64,000 bases of DNA from Campylorhamphus procurvoides (lineage: Eukaryota; Chordata; Aves; Passeriformes; Dendrocolaptidae): positions 434,001-498,000 of the forward strand of contig WBMV01001018.1 of assembly GCA_013396655.1 (NCBI GenBank). Direction: 5' to 3'. This document shows, piece by piece, positions 24,962 through 37,000 of the stretch; position 1 is the stretch's first letter, and every line of letters starts with the position of its first letter. The translations under genes were made by a program, and so were the position numbers. Under the pieces are notes generated by a model that worked only from the letters and a program-made list of their open reading frames with translations, did no database searches and had not been told where the DNA came from.

Positions 24962-24989
24962 CTTTTCTTATCCCTGGGATAAGGAAAAG
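24962..24989. repeat. Short imperfect hairpin
   Basis: CTTTTCTTATCCC at 24962-24974 pairs with GGGATAAGGAAAAG at 24976-24989 with a single bulged G and a one-base centre. This gives arms of 13-14 bases, too short for a microRNA precursor. A chance origin is possible. Confidence 0.75.
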
Positions 24990-27900
24990 GTATAGAATAT
25001 AGTGTAGTGCTTCACAAATGATGCTGTTGGAGTGAAATGCCTGAAGATTTTAAGCTGGTTGGGCAAACACAACAAAATCAATTGGTTTTCTACGTGAGGA
25101 CAGGGTAATTTTGTTGGTTTTTTCACCCAAAGGAGTGCTAACAATGTCAGCCCAGCTCCTTTACCTTACCAGATCACTTCCACTAGCTGATGAAAACAGT
25201 TATCAAATAAAAGGACAGCATAAGTAGTGTGAATATTGAGACTCTCCTGTATGAATTTTGTCTGAAAGTGGATTATTTGCTGAAGCAAACGCATTTTCAT
25301 TTATGCTTCATTTAACCAGGGGAAGTCTCATACCAGTTCTGCCAATACTTACCAGTAATATTGAGAAGTGTCCAACTCTGCTTTGTTTGCTGGAAGTTGA
25401 AGGCTGTAGTGAGGTGATGAAATCCAGTAAGCATTGCTCTATTATACCCTGCCCATTCAGGGCTATTATGTAGCCTGTGTAGGCAAGTCTCTTGGTTTGA
25501 CATCTGAGTCTTCCCTTGGCAGGGGCCAATTCTCTCTGTTGTTGAGGTAGTTGATGTGGGAACGTGGCTAAAATTCAGCGAGATGCCCAAAGAAACCCAG
25601 AGCTGTAATGGCTGGTTTCCATTCAGATAGGGCTGCTGTGGGGACAGACCTCTGTTTGTGAGATACCTGTGAAGTACAACATCTCTTTTGAAGATCATTA
25701 ACTTCAAAATGTATTTGGTTGTGTGTGGTAATTTCAGTGTTTCTGTATACAAAGAAGCTGAAAGTCAAGAGGTAGGACAGACTTTCACTAGCTCATGGAG
25801 TGGGTTTTTCTGGCCAGAGCACTCAGGAGCTTGACATTGGGCCAGACACCACGTAATCCAAGCCTAGGAACCCTTCTCTGGGGAAGGCTTAGTGAATTCC
25901 TGGTGAGTGCTGAGCCTGCTTGGGCTCTGCCGCACTTTGGGAACCATTTTCAGAAAAACACACTGGCACTTTAAATTAAGGAAATAGTATAATTTAAAAA
26001 AAAAAAAAGAAAAGAAGAAACCGGGCACCACATCAGCAGCAAAGCAAAGCAGCAGCTTTGCATCAAGCAGTGATGAAAGATCACTTCCTAAGAAATGCCT
26101 TGATAACCCTAAACAGGCCAATATTTGGTTGGAATGCCTTGCATATGCTCTGGGTTTATGGAGGAAGGCTGCTGGTCTGGTCCATGGTTTTAGAGAAACA
26201 GAGCACTCTCTGTAACCCCAGTGATGCTTTCAGAGCTCTCCAAGTGCTGGGGGATTGCAGCCCCAGTCCTTAGTGAGCAGCTCAAAACAAGGTTCCATTG
26301 CCATGGGACCTGCAGCCTGGTAGGCTGACAAAGCCACTTTCTCTGCTTTAGCAAACAATGTCTTTCCTTCCCTTGAGGACCCGGTGAGGTGGATGGGACA
26401 GACCTGCCTCAGGAGGGGTTTGGTCGGGCTTTTAGCACTGGTACATGTTCAGAAGGCAGATCTGTGCTTTGGAAGGGGAAATCATTGCTTTTTGTTCGCT
26501 CCAGAGCTATTTTGACAACTTTAGGCTCTGTAAAATCTCTTTATTTACAGAGGGAATGACCAGTTGATAGTGACTAGGATGCCCTTATTTCCTTTCCTTT
26601 TGTTACACCCTTTAATGACCAAGAGGCGAACAGGGGAAAAAACCTCCCACCTCCAAGTGCTTAACCAGCTTCCACAAAGGAAAAACCTGTGATGTTAATC
26701 TGTGCACTTAATTGGTTAGGGTAAGTTTAATTGGGGGATAGTAATATGTAGATGGCTACAGATTTCATATAAATCTGTTAAATGTGATTTGATGCCTTTG
26801 TAATAACATGTAAAATACCCTGATCCTGTCTTGGAGAGATTTTCTGTAGTTGAGAGTATGAAGACATTGCAATAAAACATCTGGCATTCATTTCACTCCC
26901 TAAAGGAGTAGAGGAAAGATATAGAGGCCTTTGACCAAAGGTTAATTTGCTCCTTTTTGTATTATATTTTGTTCAAAAGACCAAGAAAAACTTGCGAAGC
27001 TCCAATTCAGTGGTATTTTGTATCCTAAAAGAAACGAAGAGACACTTTCTGCCGGGTGTGTTACTTGTCTTACCAGGACAGTGAAGGTTTCTCTTCCCAT
27101 GTGAGGTGGTGTCACACCTGTGTGCCAGCCCCAGGGTGGGTCCTGAGCCAGGGCAATAACGCTGTCATTCAGCACCGTGTTTTCCTACAGGAATTTTGGG
27201 TGAGATCCATCCCAGAGGCTTCTCTGACTGTGGCAAAACACATGGATATGTCTGGTTGCAGTGCCTGTGCAGCCCGGGATGGTGGGCTGGGATGCAGAAG
27301 GGAGAAGGCAAGGCTGGTGTGAGACTGCAGGGGCAAGAGAGGGATGCTGAGGATGTGACTCCCGAGGGATTTCTCATCTAAAGAGTAGGAAACCTGAGGA
27401 TCTGATTCCTTTTTCATCTTGTGACATGTTATTACTTTTGAAACTTGTGTATTGAATTTCAGCCTTAGGTGTACAATAAAATTGCAGCTGGGCATAATTA
27501 AAACTATCTATGGCAGGATTTAAAGACGTTAGCATCTCTTTTTATTGTGTGTAAAACTTGGATCAGGGATTTCCTATAAGCTTTTCTGGAAGCCTAATGT
27601 CTCATTTCACTACTTTGATCAGTTTAGGACTGATTTAATTTCTAATGACTGTTTCCTTTACTGCTAGATTGTAAGATAAGTGTAGCCAAATTATCTTTAT
27701 TTGTGTGTTAAATTGGAATTTTAGAGATGCTTTGCATTCCTTTGCAGGGAAGGTTTGTCACATGCCACTGTAAGTTGTTAACAGATAGCTTATTTTAGGA
27801 ACTGATGGGCCTGTCCCTGCCCTGCCTGATTATCCCCGTGCCCCCTTAACTGCTGAGTATTGATTCCAATTAACATGACTGACATCCACCACTGAGGGGG

Positions 27901-29300
27901 AACTTAATCAACTGGAGGATCTCCTGGTGTGAATTCATTTCCTCCTCTGAGCTTGTCCTGTGCAGTTGAGCATTTAAAGAGACTAATGCAGACACTGCAC
28001 AGACATGTCCAGTCTGAGCCCTGGAAACTCAAAGAGCTTTTTAAAGGCTCTCCTGACCAAAAAAAGTTGATACACTTTGGAAAGGTCAAGCAAACCACCT
28101 TTCCTTCTGCCTTGATTATTGATTGCTGGAAAAGGTCATCAAACTTGGTCGGATTTCAGCAAATATGTTTTTCAGCTGATCGGGAACTCGGAGGAAACAA
28201 TGGGAGGTTTTGTTAGTGGTGGTGGCATCAATTTCAATATTTGTGCTTGGGATGTGAAACATGAACGTCTTGGAACTTGGGAGTTTTTTGGGCTGGGAGA
28301 AACATAGAGGTTACCAGAGTAGAGACTTTCTGAAGTCTTCAGAATGTATGATGGGTAAAAAGTTTACATTTATACACTGAAGTTGGTGGCTGTAGTGGAA
28401 ATGACAGCTGAGCACAAATCAGGTACACTGGGCAGCACCTTCTCCATCACTGCTCTTGGCCCCAGCTGGAGCTATGAAAATTAACTGCAGTGGGCTAAAG
28501 TGTCTAGGTTGGCTTAAATAGTTCAGATAGAAACTGAGAAGGAATGGGAGAGCTGGAATAATCATAGTGAATTGATAAATATCTTGATTTTCCTGTGCCA
28601 ATTTAGCAATTTGTAGCTGTTAGAATGTGAGCTACCATCTGGCTGCAGAGATCTTTATCTCCCCCTAAATTACCACTCCTGGTCCAGGTCCTACTGAATG
28701 TTTGTAACTGTGACAAGCAGCAAATAAAGAGAAAACACTGCTGAGCCTGCAGATAAGGCTGATACTCCCCTCTGGAGGGAAAAATGGCTGGGTTTTGATA
28801 ATTTCCTACTTAAACACTTAGAAAGCTCAGCTCTTTGTATAAACTCCAGATCTGCACTGTTTGTTTTTCTAACTGCATAGCTCTAGTGTACTCGTGTAGA
28901 AATGATGCCTGCTACTGTAGGATGTCATCTGTCAGGGAAAAGGCTGTTTTCAAGGGATTTTTTTTTCTCCTTTACTTCACCGAAGCAGTTTCATAAATCT
29001 TCAGCCAAATGGCAACATGTGACAAACAAATGCAGGATGTACGAATGGCCTCGTTACCTTGGTGTGGTTTTATGCATTTTACCTGGCTATGTCTGGTATG
29101 GTTTTGCCTCCCCATCCTATTGGGACACCCCCAATAGCAACAAGCACAATAATTTTACTTGGTTGTTTTCTCTTTTTGGCCATACTTGATATGTGTAACA
29201 GGTACACAGTAAATTATTGTGCAAGTATAAACTACCATGTAAGTATTTTGAGGACCATATTACACAGCCAGTCACCCAACTGAGTCTTGTCAATTAATTC
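24990..29300. other. Non-coding sequence, no gene recognised
   Basis: The longest frame is 25312-25752 on the minus strand (146 codons), with no recognisable domain. An A13 run lies at 25996-26008 inside a purine stretch ending near 26020; no repeat body is recognised beside it, so I do not call a retrotransposon tail. The part at 26680-26860 is AT-rich with homeodomain-like words (CTTAATTGG) and could be a conserved non-coding element. Confidence 0.5.
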
Positions 29301-32300
29301 CTCTGCTCTGTCTCCCAATTTTTTTACAGAACTCTTATAAACTATGGAAGATTTTTTACCTGCAAGTCCATTTGTCTCCAATTTCCATGTGAAAACTTGC
29401 AAAAAGTAGGCTATGGAATGGTCTCTTGTGATTTGAGAGCTGGGTAATGCCAGGTGAATTGTTTACCTGCACTAAGCGTGGTCTTGCATAAATTTATTGT
29501 TATTTCCAGTCAAAATAGTGAAAAAGACATCATTTTTCTTGTAACCAGATTTATGCCTAACCTTGAGTGGTTGTTACATCAACATTCATGAACTAAATAC
29601 TGTGCTGAGAGAGACCAGGCTTTCCTCTCTCTCAATACCTCAACACAGCTCAAGACCTGCAGAAAATCCCCCAGGTTCCCCTCAGTCACTGAGCACTGAA
29701 GTTGTGGCTCTCGAGGCATTTGAGCCCTCGGCGTGTTTGACTGGAGATCTTTATAGTCCCACTATTTATTTTGGTTTCCAGCTCCTGCCAAGGTATGCCA
29801 GGAGAGCAGGCCCTGCACTGTCTGTGGCAGCTTAGCCAAGCTGTGTATCCCTTCCCAGTGGCAAATGGAGCATGGGGGATTAGCCTTTGCTTTTGCCTTT
29901 CCTGGTTACTTTTGGAGCATGACTGCAATTATTATGGCTAGCAAACTTTGATAACAGATGTGAAAATAAAGGCAGCCTTTATTTGGAGCTTTCCAGTTCA
30001 GCAAGTAGCTACCAGAGGACCAGGAGAAACAAGCTGATAGTATTTGCTGAAAGAGCTGACGTTTAACACCAATTTAGGAGAAAGTTTCTTTACAAATGGG
30101 TGGATTGTAACACACTTGTGACATCCAGGGTTTTTTCTGCATATTGACTGGAGGGGTTATATTGCAACTAAACCCATATTCTGCAAAGCCTCTTTCACTT
30201 GTGGCTGATTATTAGGAAATTGGATCACCAAAGCAAACAGGTTTGTGCACACATCTCCAAATTAGTAAGCCTAAATTTACCAAGCTAGAGCTGTCATTCT
30301 GAGTGTGTGCCTGCTCTAATTTAAAAAGAGATTATTGCACATTGGATCGTACTGCAAACTTCAGCTTAATAGTTACTCCCTGTGAGCACAGAGAGAAGGA
30401 TTTGCTATGGCAAACACTTGTTATCTGTTTCAGCATTGCCAGTGTTCCCTAAATAGAAGGAGAAGGAGGCTTCTTTCTTATGGTCATCATTGTTATTTTG
30501 GAAGGCGGGTTGTTTTCCTTCTCTGCTTGATTTTGGCTTGCTATGGGCAGATGTAACAAATGATCTAACACTGTAACAGGGGGAAATGACCTCGTGTTCA
30601 CCGACTTAGATAGTACAAGCACAACCTGCCCAACTGACAGCAGGAGTATTTTCTGGTTTGATGAATGGGTTCAGATTTTATCTGGTTTCCCATGGTTACT
30701 GGGCAGCGATAGCACAGTTAGCAAAGCACCAAGGGGGGGTCCTCTGTTATTTTTAAGTCCAAAGTCTTATCCTAAAAATTTATATCAGAGTATTTCACAA
30801 ACAGCAGACTCTGAGAATTACATCTTTTAGGCAGAGGCAAATATGAGTGGTGGGATGTTAAAGGAGCTGGGCAGTTCATCACAGGGTGCATTATAACAAG
30901 ATGTCCTTTTCAAAGGAGGGGGAGTGCTGGAGAGACAAAAATCGTGTCGAGGGATGTCTTTTTTTTAAGCAGAGTCAGAAGGCGTGGTGGGTGCTGTGAG
31001 GCAATGTGGTCTTATCAATTAAAGTTGCATTTATTAGTCCTGTAGATGACATATAAGCAGCATCCATAGGCTAAATGTGTACATTAATCCTACATGGTCT
31101 AGTCAGGGAGGGTGGGGAATGATTCCTGCCTTGTGTGGTTCTGTTATTTCTTTCTCCAGTTGGGTATAATTATTTAAATTTGGCTCCGTTTTAAAATTTA
31201 TTTATTTTTTCAAAATTTGACCTCTTGTCAGCAGAAGTAAAGGAGGTGGAGGGAAAGAAGCAAAGTTCTTGCACCTTCTGATTCTGTGGTTTTCTAAATG
31301 CTTTCTGAGGACAGGCATAGGAATCTGCTCCAGTCCTTAATGATCCTCGTTCTTACATGAGCATCATGAAGAACCTGTGATAAATGTGATAAATCTCTTT
31401 CCTTGGGCAGAAGTTGCTGGTGGGAAGGGCAGGAGTGACTTCTCCCTTTCAGACCCACCTTCGTGTTTGGTGTCAGCCTTCTGGATCCTGTCTGAAACCC
31501 CTGGAGAGTGTCTTTTGATTAAAGCTCTTGGGTCTGTGCAGTTTATTTTGTGTGCCTCAGGTTACGGGTTTTGGCTTAGACCGGGGACTAAATGGAATCT
31601 AATGGTTTATATCACCAGTTTCAAGAAATATGAAGGTCGTTACAGTTAGGCAAGTCATTTGTCAGCATTATCAGCCCTGCCATTTTCTGTCTTTAACAGG
31701 CTTTGCAGCCATCTTATGTCTCCATTTAGATAAAAATAAACCCACACATACATAACATGATTGTAAGCACTGCACTTAGAACAGTTGCACTTAGAGCAGA
31801 CGGGTGCTGTGCCTCAGAAAGAATCCTTTTAGATCATGTGTCTTTGATATCTTCTAATGCAGAGAGTCAACCCTTTGAAATAAATTGATCTTTTAAGCAA
31901 TGATTTTAATAATGTAGATGAGAACTTTTTTGTTATGTAGAACAGTTCTTCCTGGTCTCTTCTTTGGCGATTAAATTCATTTTTCATGAATTCACAGTGC
32001 TTCAGGCTCCTGTGAAACCTTGCTCAGCTTCTGAGGATTTTTTTCCCAATGTGTTATGTGAATTGTGTAAAGCCTTTCCATAATCAGAAAGGTAATTTAG
32101 GCCTTTCCTGACCCCTTTTTTTTTTCGCCTTCCTCTGAAGAGGGAAGTTTCAATAGAGTTGGAAATTCTCCAAAGGCTCTTATACAACTGGTACATTCTG
32201 CTTTAACATAATGCAATCTTTCCACATTTTCTGTTTTCCCTTAATTAACGGGCGGATGGAAGGGGTGTTAGATTCAGTTTCACAGCAAGATTTTCTGCAA

Positions 32301-33379
32301 CCACACAAGACAGCGTGAAAATAAGGGAAGGAACTTTGCAGGAAATAGTATTTTTGAAAAGTCAGCTGCATTCTAGCAGGTTTTGTCCTGCTGCATGTTA
32401 TACAGTGTTGCTGGAAACACTGATTTGGGGATCCTGCTGTCTGGTATGAGCTGCCTAAAGAAGGAATTCTTTAGGTAGCTGATTAAATAGGCCATTCTGT
32501 GCTGTGCAGTGGGGTTTGGGCTGCCCCAGCCTCCACTCCTGAATTTCGGCTGAGCTGCAATGTTGCTGGACTGCAGCTTTGGGTATGTGCTTGTGTAAGG
32601 GCAAAACCTTCCAGCCTTTAGCAAACAGGGGCAAATGTGGAAGCTTTTCTGCAAGGCATCCATGCAGACATTGAGAGCTTGAAAAGTGAGGGCTATCCCT
32701 GGACAGCAGTGCATGGCTGCAAAAGTGAGGGGATGGCTGGAGATCAGAGGCAGTAGGAGTTTGTGAAGTTAGGAAGCATCAGGAAAGGGAATATTTGACA
32801 GCTTTAACAGATACTAGAGACAGAGAGGGAGTGAGGGGGAGGGAAAACCAAGACTGGATGGGTGAAAGTCTGAGCTGCCTGTTTTTTAAAGGAGTAGGTA
32901 GAGCTTAACTGGGGAATAGGAATGTGTGTCTGATAGTCTGTGTTCTGCACAGAACATCCTGTAGCCAGTGATAAAATAAATGTTATCTAGATCACCAGTA
33001 ACCTCTTCCCTCGCACAGCAGAAGTCTGGCTGTTGCTGGATGTAGTTCTTCTGTGTCTATAACAGAGATTCCTTCTGCAGACAACTGGAAAATGTAAACC
33101 AAAAATCCCAGATGGAAGCTAGACCCGAAGGGAAACTTGTCAGCATAATCTGGTTCTAGTGATTACACTGTGGTGTGTGAGTGGTTGTATGAGTGAATTT
33201 CAGCTTCAGGAAAGCTTTCATTTCTGTGAAAGACATTCTGGGAGTGTGGAAGGGGAAATATGTTGAGCTGCAGACTACAGATTTACTTTGCTTTAACAGA
33301 ACCCCAGAGTTTGTGCATCTAACTTTGCTTTAGCCTCAACTTCAGAAGTTGAATTTGAGTTCAAAGACACACCAGATGG
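29301..33379. other. Non-coding sequence, no gene recognised
   Basis: Frames stay below 115 codons. An acceptor-like CCCAATTTTTTTACAG at about 29314-29329 is followed by 76 open bases and a GTAGGC donor-like site at 29406, weaker than the candidate at 7223. The segment at about 31010-31110 is AT-rich, free of simple repeats and resembles known conserved non-coding elements in style. This is a guess without an alignment. Confidence 0.5.
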
Positions 33380-34085
33380 GTTTGCTGCCAATGAGGGGGA
33401 CCCCACCAGCCTAGAGAAACAGGCCAATTGGTTCATGGAGCTCAGCAACATCCTGCACTGGGGAGGAATCATCTCCTCTACCAGTACCTGCTGGGGACCA
33501 GCCAGCTGGAGAGGGTCCTGGGGGACAAGGGGACCATAAACCAGCAGTATCCTGAACTGTGTTAGGTAGAACATCACCAGTGGGGTGGGGAGGTGAGCCT
33601 TGTCTTCTGCTGAGCAGTGGTGGGACACATCTGGAGGGCTGTGCCCAGTGCACAGTGAACTTACTGGAATGAGTCCAGCAAAGGGCTGGGATGTGAATTA
33701 AAGGATTGGAGCATCTGACACATGGGCAGAGACTGAAAGGGCTGGGGCTGTCCAGTCTGGAGCAGAGAAGGGGCAGGGATCAGGGTGTGTTAATAGCCAG
33801 GGAAGGGTACTCCGAGAAGGCAGAGCCAGGCTCTTCTCAGTGGTGCTCAGTGGCAGGACAAGAGGCAGTGGGCACAAAGAGAAACACCAAAAATCCAATT
33901 TAAATACAAAAGAAAGGCCTTTTTACCTACAAGTGTAGGGAACAGGCTGCCCAGAGTGGGGATGGAGATCATGTTGGCAATATCCCAAATCTGGCTATGC
34001 CATGAGCACACACTGCAGGTGCTTGGGGAGGTTGTTGGGCTGCATCTCCAGGGATCCCTTCCCATGTCACCTGTCCCATGACTGG
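33380..34085 (+). mobile_element. 5'-truncated CR1 LINE, end of pol plus 3' UTR
   Basis: The plus strand follows the end of avian CR1 ORF2 and its 3' untranslated region in order: CTGCACTGGGGAGGAA, then CAGTACCTGCTGGGGACCAG, CTGGAGAGGGTCCTGG, TCCAGCAAAGGGCTGGGA, GGAGCATCTG, CTGGGGCTGTCCAGTCTGG, CAGAGCCAGGCTCTTCTCAG, GCAGTGGGCACAAA, GCTGCCCAGAGTGG and a degraded last block near 34021-34085. The encoded part would be the C-terminal end of reverse transcriptase. It is broken by indels and stops in every frame, so it is dead. Divergence by eye is high (about a quarter of positions), indicating an old insertion. The 5' limit is approximate and the terminal 8-bp repeat is no longer clear. Confidence 0.93.
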
Positions 34086-37000
34086 GAAAACCTGCAAGGA
34101 TGCCAAGCCAGCAAGAGAAGAGAGAGCATGTGACAGCCACAACTGCTAGAAGGAACTGTCTGTTCAAAGCTGAGAATGTGCAGGTGTTTGGGAGATTCTT
34201 AAGAAGGGACCTCAGTTTTTCCTGGACACGCAGAGACAGCAGAGACACTTTGCACTTGGGCACCCTTGGTCCTCAGTGCAGACAGCTGTGCTGGTGATGG
34301 ATATCTTGGCTATGGAATGTGCTACGTGGGCAGAACAGGTTAAAAAATTCAGAGCTTTTGAAAGTAAATGCTTTAACTGTAATTTATAACCCACTCGTAT
34401 GAGATTGTTAAAGGCTGTAGTTCTGGGGGACAGGATGAGGGAGGTTCTGGTTAAGAACTTTGACTGGGACTTGTTTCTCCTGTGCTTTTTGCAATAATTC
34501 CGTAGGTCCATCCTGACCTGAGAACTCCTCAGTGCCACCCTGTGATGGTCCATGGGAGGCTTGGGTGGCACCAGTTGTTTGGGAAGGTTACTCTGGTGTG
34601 GAAGGATAAACCCTGGCATGAAAGGAAAGAGCTTCCTGGTGCTTTGCTGTTTTACTGCTGAGTTTTGCATGAGGGATGGGACTGTGGTGCCTGTTCAGTG
34701 AGAGGTGGTGAAAATGTAGGTATTTGTTTTCATTTTCATAAAAACATATTTTACTGTGTCATGGAGCTCAGAGAAAGAGTTCTTTCAACTATGAATTAAA
34801 TATCAGAATGTAACAAACAGGTAAAAGCTCAATTCCCTTTTCATGTATTTTTCTGTAAGACGATTCCTGAGATTGGGCAGAACTTGTCACTTTTTATCCC
34901 TTAATAAGAGAGAATATGCATTGAGATCGTAAATTTTGGAGGGTCTTTGGAGGTTTTTAATCCAACACCTTTCTGCAAAGCTCTACACATGAGTTAAGAG
35001 GCTTCTCCCCTAGGGGAGGGAAGGGCAGTGGAGATGCTCTTGCAGCTGGACCACAGATGAAGCTCAGTCACAGTCCTGCTCTGCCCTAGACATTCATCTT
35101 CTGTCTCAGAGTGCAGGAAATGACAGTGCCAAGGGGAAGGAGGGTTTGGGTGCACAGAAAGGGTGTCTACAAAAACACAGACTGTGGCTGTGCAAGCAGG
35201 ATCAGACAAAGTATTATTATTTTTTCTTCCAGTTAAATTTATTTTGAAACTTGTAAATATTTGAGTCATTCATCATCCACATAGGTTCTAAAATTAAGCA
35301 TTCCAGAAACTTGGGTGTATTATTTTGAGACAGAAGGCTAACATTCTTATTTAGATTAACTACTGTTTTATTAAACCAATATACAGAGAGGATGGAGGTA
35401 TATACAAGCTAAAAGAAATGTTCATTTTGTTGAACCAAACTGACAGGCCATGATTACAGATCATCTATTTTTGTGATGCAAACTGGAAATTAATATAAAC
35501 AGTGTGGACCAAACCAGGCTCGTGTTGTGCTTGTTTTTGATAGGAGCTGTGTGGAAGGGATGTCTCTGTAAATCAGCTCCAAGATTTATTCAGTGATGCC
35601 CTGTGAAAACATTCCAAGTCAAGTCAGTATTAATTTCTGAGAGTGTAACATTTTGCTCTTTAGAGTTTCAGCTCTGAGATAGGGAATGCCACAGCAGCTT
35701 GCATTAATTGTTGAACGTGATGAAGTGTACACTGTGTATAAAATGCAGTGTTCCCTGAACATCAGATCAGACAACAGGCACAATCCCAAATATGTGAAGA
35801 GTGGGCAAACTTTGACGACAGTATGATAGATCCTGTGGAAGTTACAGCTAAAACAGGCTGCTAATATGCATCTGAGCTCAGGAGATATTAAACTATATAT
35901 AGATTCTGCTATTCCTAACAGATTGTTGTTGAGATACCTGACACATTTTTTGATGTTACATGCATTCAGAAGAGCTGAGCTTTACATAATTTCTGGTTAG
36001 TGTTAGTTGTGTGAAAACATATTAAAATGAGTGGCCTAGTTAGGAAATTCTGTCACATACACAGAAAGGCAGGTTTGAAGCTTTCTGCCAAAAATGCAGC
36101 AACTCTCTCGATAGCAGGCATTCTGTTCTGTACATTGCTTTTGAATTTAGCATAGGTGCAAAACACAGCAAGAGGTGACCTGTTATAGCAGTCACCCCTG
36201 GAATGAGAGCAGCTGAGTGTGTTCCCTGCTTGCCAGTGTCACCTGAACAGCCAGAGCCTGGGAAGGTGAGAGGGCTCATGGTCTTGGGAGCCAAACACCA
36301 GTCTCAGGGGAAATCATATGCATTTTAGCCCCCTTTGGCTGAAAAGTGCCCAGTGCAAACAGCCCTAGAGCATTGCCCAGGCAAACTCCCAGCAGATGGG
36401 GGAGATCCTTTCGAGGCTCAGCTCTGTGTGCATTCGCTAAGCTTAAAGGCAAAGAGAAACGATGGTGCTGAGGCAGGGATTTCCTGATTTTATGCTCTGG
36501 ATTCCAGTGTGGGGGGTACTGGATGGGGTGAGGGGGTGAGATGTGCACTGTTGATATGACTGGTGGGGTGTGTGCTTGTTCTTCATGGGGTGCTGTTCCT
36601 GCTGGAGGTGCCCAGGGCTTTAGGCTGCACAGGTCCTGCTGCTTCACATCCAGGGGCTTTCAGAACAATGCATCATGTGGGCAGCTGGCTCTCTCTAACA
36701 ACCTGCTGGGAAATTGTGCAATCACTTCTGTTGAAGGTTTCAGCTTGTTTTGTGAAAAAAAAAAAAAGCAAAGCAATTGAAAATAGGGTTATGGTCTTCA
36801 AAATACTGTGTGTTGTCCCTTGTCTGGTTTGCTGTGAACTCAGTCCATAATTTCTGGCATTTCGCAAGCCTTGGCTAGTAAAGCTGGGGATTATTTTTAT
36901 TATTGTACCTAGAACAGTGTATTAGGAGTGTGCCTGCAGCCAAAGGATTACTCTGGGCTTTCAACACCTGAAATATGTCTAAGTTGACCTTCCTTTTCTC

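Noticed and set aside
25996..26020. A13 run and purine stretch as a retrotransposon poly(A) tail
   Set aside because: No repeat body or target-site duplication recognised next to it. Bird CR1 elements do not end in poly(A).
29314..29407. Acceptor-like TTTTTTTACAG, 76 open bases and a GTAGGC donor-like site
   Set aside because: The donor is poor and no family is recognised. It shows how often such patterns occur by chance.
31641..31670. GGCAAGTCATTTGTCAGC as a MIR fragment
   Set aside because: Only one short word matches; the flanks do not follow the SINE order.
36510..36570. Guanine-rich stretch as a G-quadruplex
   Set aside because: Only three close guanine runs; the fourth is too far for a canonical motif.
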